Shown: piece after piece, positions 63,323-64,000 of the stretch
Numbering within the stretch: the stretch's first letter is position 1
How the letters are laid out: each line of letters starts with the position of its first letter
Source: Natrialba swarupiae
Lineage (GTDB): Archaea > Halobacteriota > Halobacteria > Halobacteriales > Natrialbaceae
DNA length: 64,000 nucleotides
Reading direction: 5' to 3'
NCBI RefSeq assembly: GCF_008245225.1
Contig: NZ_VTAW01000007.1
Location: 86,043 to 150,042, forward strand
Notes under the pieces: model-generated
The model's database searches: none
What the model was told of the DNA's origin: nothing
What the model saw: only the letters and a program-made list of their open reading frames with translations
Position numbers and translations under genes: made by a program

Positions 63323-64000
63323 TTACTGTTCGGTCAGTCTGCGGATTTCGGCGTCGATGTCGTCGACGAGGGTCTCGAGTTGGTCGTTGATGGCGACGAT
63401 TTCGTCGATTTCGGTGGAGACGTTCTGTGAGTGTTCCATGGCGGTGTCGGTCATGCTGGCGACCTCTTCGGTGGTGGCGGCCTGGTCGTCGGTGGCGACG
63501 GCAACCTCCTCGATGCCGGTGCTCGCTTCGGTGATCGAGGCTTTGATCTCCGTTAGGTTCTCGACGGTTTCTTCGACGAGGGTGACGCCGTCTGCGATCT
63601 CCTCGTTTGCGGTCTCGAGGCTGTCGACGGTTTCCTCGGTGTTCTCCTGGATCTGTTCGACCATCTTCTCGATGGTGGCGGCTTCGTCTTGGGACTCCTC
63701 GGCGAGCGATTTGACCTCGTTTGCGACGACGGCGAAGCCGTCGCCGGCCTCGCCGGCGGTGGCGGCTTCGATGGAGGCGTTGAGCGCCAGCAGGTTGGTC
63801 TGGTCGGCGATGTCGTTGATGACTTCGACGATTTCGTCGATGCGCTGGACGCCCTCGCGGAGGGCTTCGACGTCGTCGGTGACGTCGTCGGCGGCGTCTT
63901 CGACGCGTTCCATCTTTTCGATCGCCTCCTGGGCGGTGTCGGTGGTGTCGTCGGTGAGTTCCTCGGCGCGTTCGCTGGTGGCGCTTACCTCCTCGGCGTT
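63323..64000 (-). CDS. Methyl-accepting transducer signalling domain, truncated by the window edge
   Basis: C-terminal 225 residues of a transducer whose N-terminus is outside the window. They read the same as residues about 297-520 of the HemAT-like protein, with only a few changes (for example AEAS to TEAS, DGIV to DEIV, and a shorter end). Tip motif [17 protein letters not shown] is present. Whether the sensor is a globin or something else cannot be told. Confidence 0.93.
   Translation of the reverse strand, partial: NAEEVSATSERAEELTDDTTDTAQEAIEKMERVEDAADDVTDDVEALREGVQRIDEIVEVINDIADQTNLLALNASIEAATAGEAGDGFAVVANEVKSLAEESQDEAATIEKMVEQIQENTEETVDSLETANEEIADGVTLVEETVENLTEIKASITEASTGIEEVAVATDDQAATTEEVASMTDTAMEHSQNVSTEIDEIVAINDQLETLVDDIDAEIRRLTEQ

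Noticed and set aside
1..64000. tRNA, rRNA or other structured RNA genes
   Set aside because: No cloverleaf, TTCGAATC-type arm with matching acceptor stem or rRNA-like sequence was noticed on reading both strands; a covariance-model search would be needed to exclude small RNAs.

Overview
The window is from a haloarchaeon (Halobacteria). The signs are strongly acidic proteins, Tat-type lipoprotein signals (twin Arg followed by a lipobox Cys) on every solute-binding protein, leaderless genes with an AT-rich TATA-like box about 25-30 bp upstream of the start codon, an Orc1/Cdc6 initiator with haloarchaeal origin recognition boxes, and an archaeal chemotaxis cluster (CheF, CheC, HemAT-type transducer). 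No rRNA, tRNA or CRISPR array was found.

Left part (1-48.0 kb) is an accessory catabolic island rich in transporters. It starts with the end of a TRAP large permease, then an isochorismatase-family amidohydrolase, a peptide/nickel-type ABC transporter (permease, two ATPases, permease) with a divergent solute-binding protein that appears circularly permuted, an aspartoacylase-like hydrolase, a small Rieske ferredoxin, a DUF1989 protein, an LLM flavin/F420 oxidoreductase, an NMT1/SsuA-type ABC transporter with two permeases, a second isochorismatase-like gene, AzlCD, an M20 hydrolase, a three-gene xanthine-dehydrogenase-family hydroxylase, a second LLM enzyme, an EamA transporter, an MmgE/PrpD protein, an IclR regulator, a beta-hydroxyacid dehydrogenase, a third isochorismatase-like gene, an LhgO-like FAD oxidoreductase, a tripartite tricarboxylate transporter (TctC, TctA; TctB lies apart), a ThDP enzyme, an ornithine cyclodeaminase homologue, a fourth isochorismatase-like gene, UspA, UbiD/UbiX, a VOC protein and a second molybdenum hydroxylase set. 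The mix (molybdenum hydroxylases, C-N amidohydrolases, flavin monooxygenases, a decarboxylase with its cofactor enzyme, several solute uptake systems) suggests uptake and breakdown of N-containing heterocycles or carbamoylated/amidated acids. This is inference; no substrate can be read from the sequence.

Middle part (48.3-53.5 kb) holds an intact IS4/ISH8-like element with 10-bp target duplications, two major-facilitator transporters (the first notably AT-rich) and a frameshifted remnant of transcription factor S.

Right part (53.8-64.0 kb) contains a replication origin: about ten origin recognition boxes on both sides of orc1/cdc6, with inverted boxes flanking a central spacer. Next comes a taxis cluster: cheR on the plus strand, a small flagella-cluster protein, and on the minus strand a transducer (cut by the window end), cheW, a HemAT-like globin-coupled transducer, cheF, cheY and a tandem cheC. 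Intergenic spaces carry a dispersed imperfect palindrome of about 75-80 bp (four fuller and two partial copies), one MITE-like element, and several two-copy tandem repeats of 28-36 bp.
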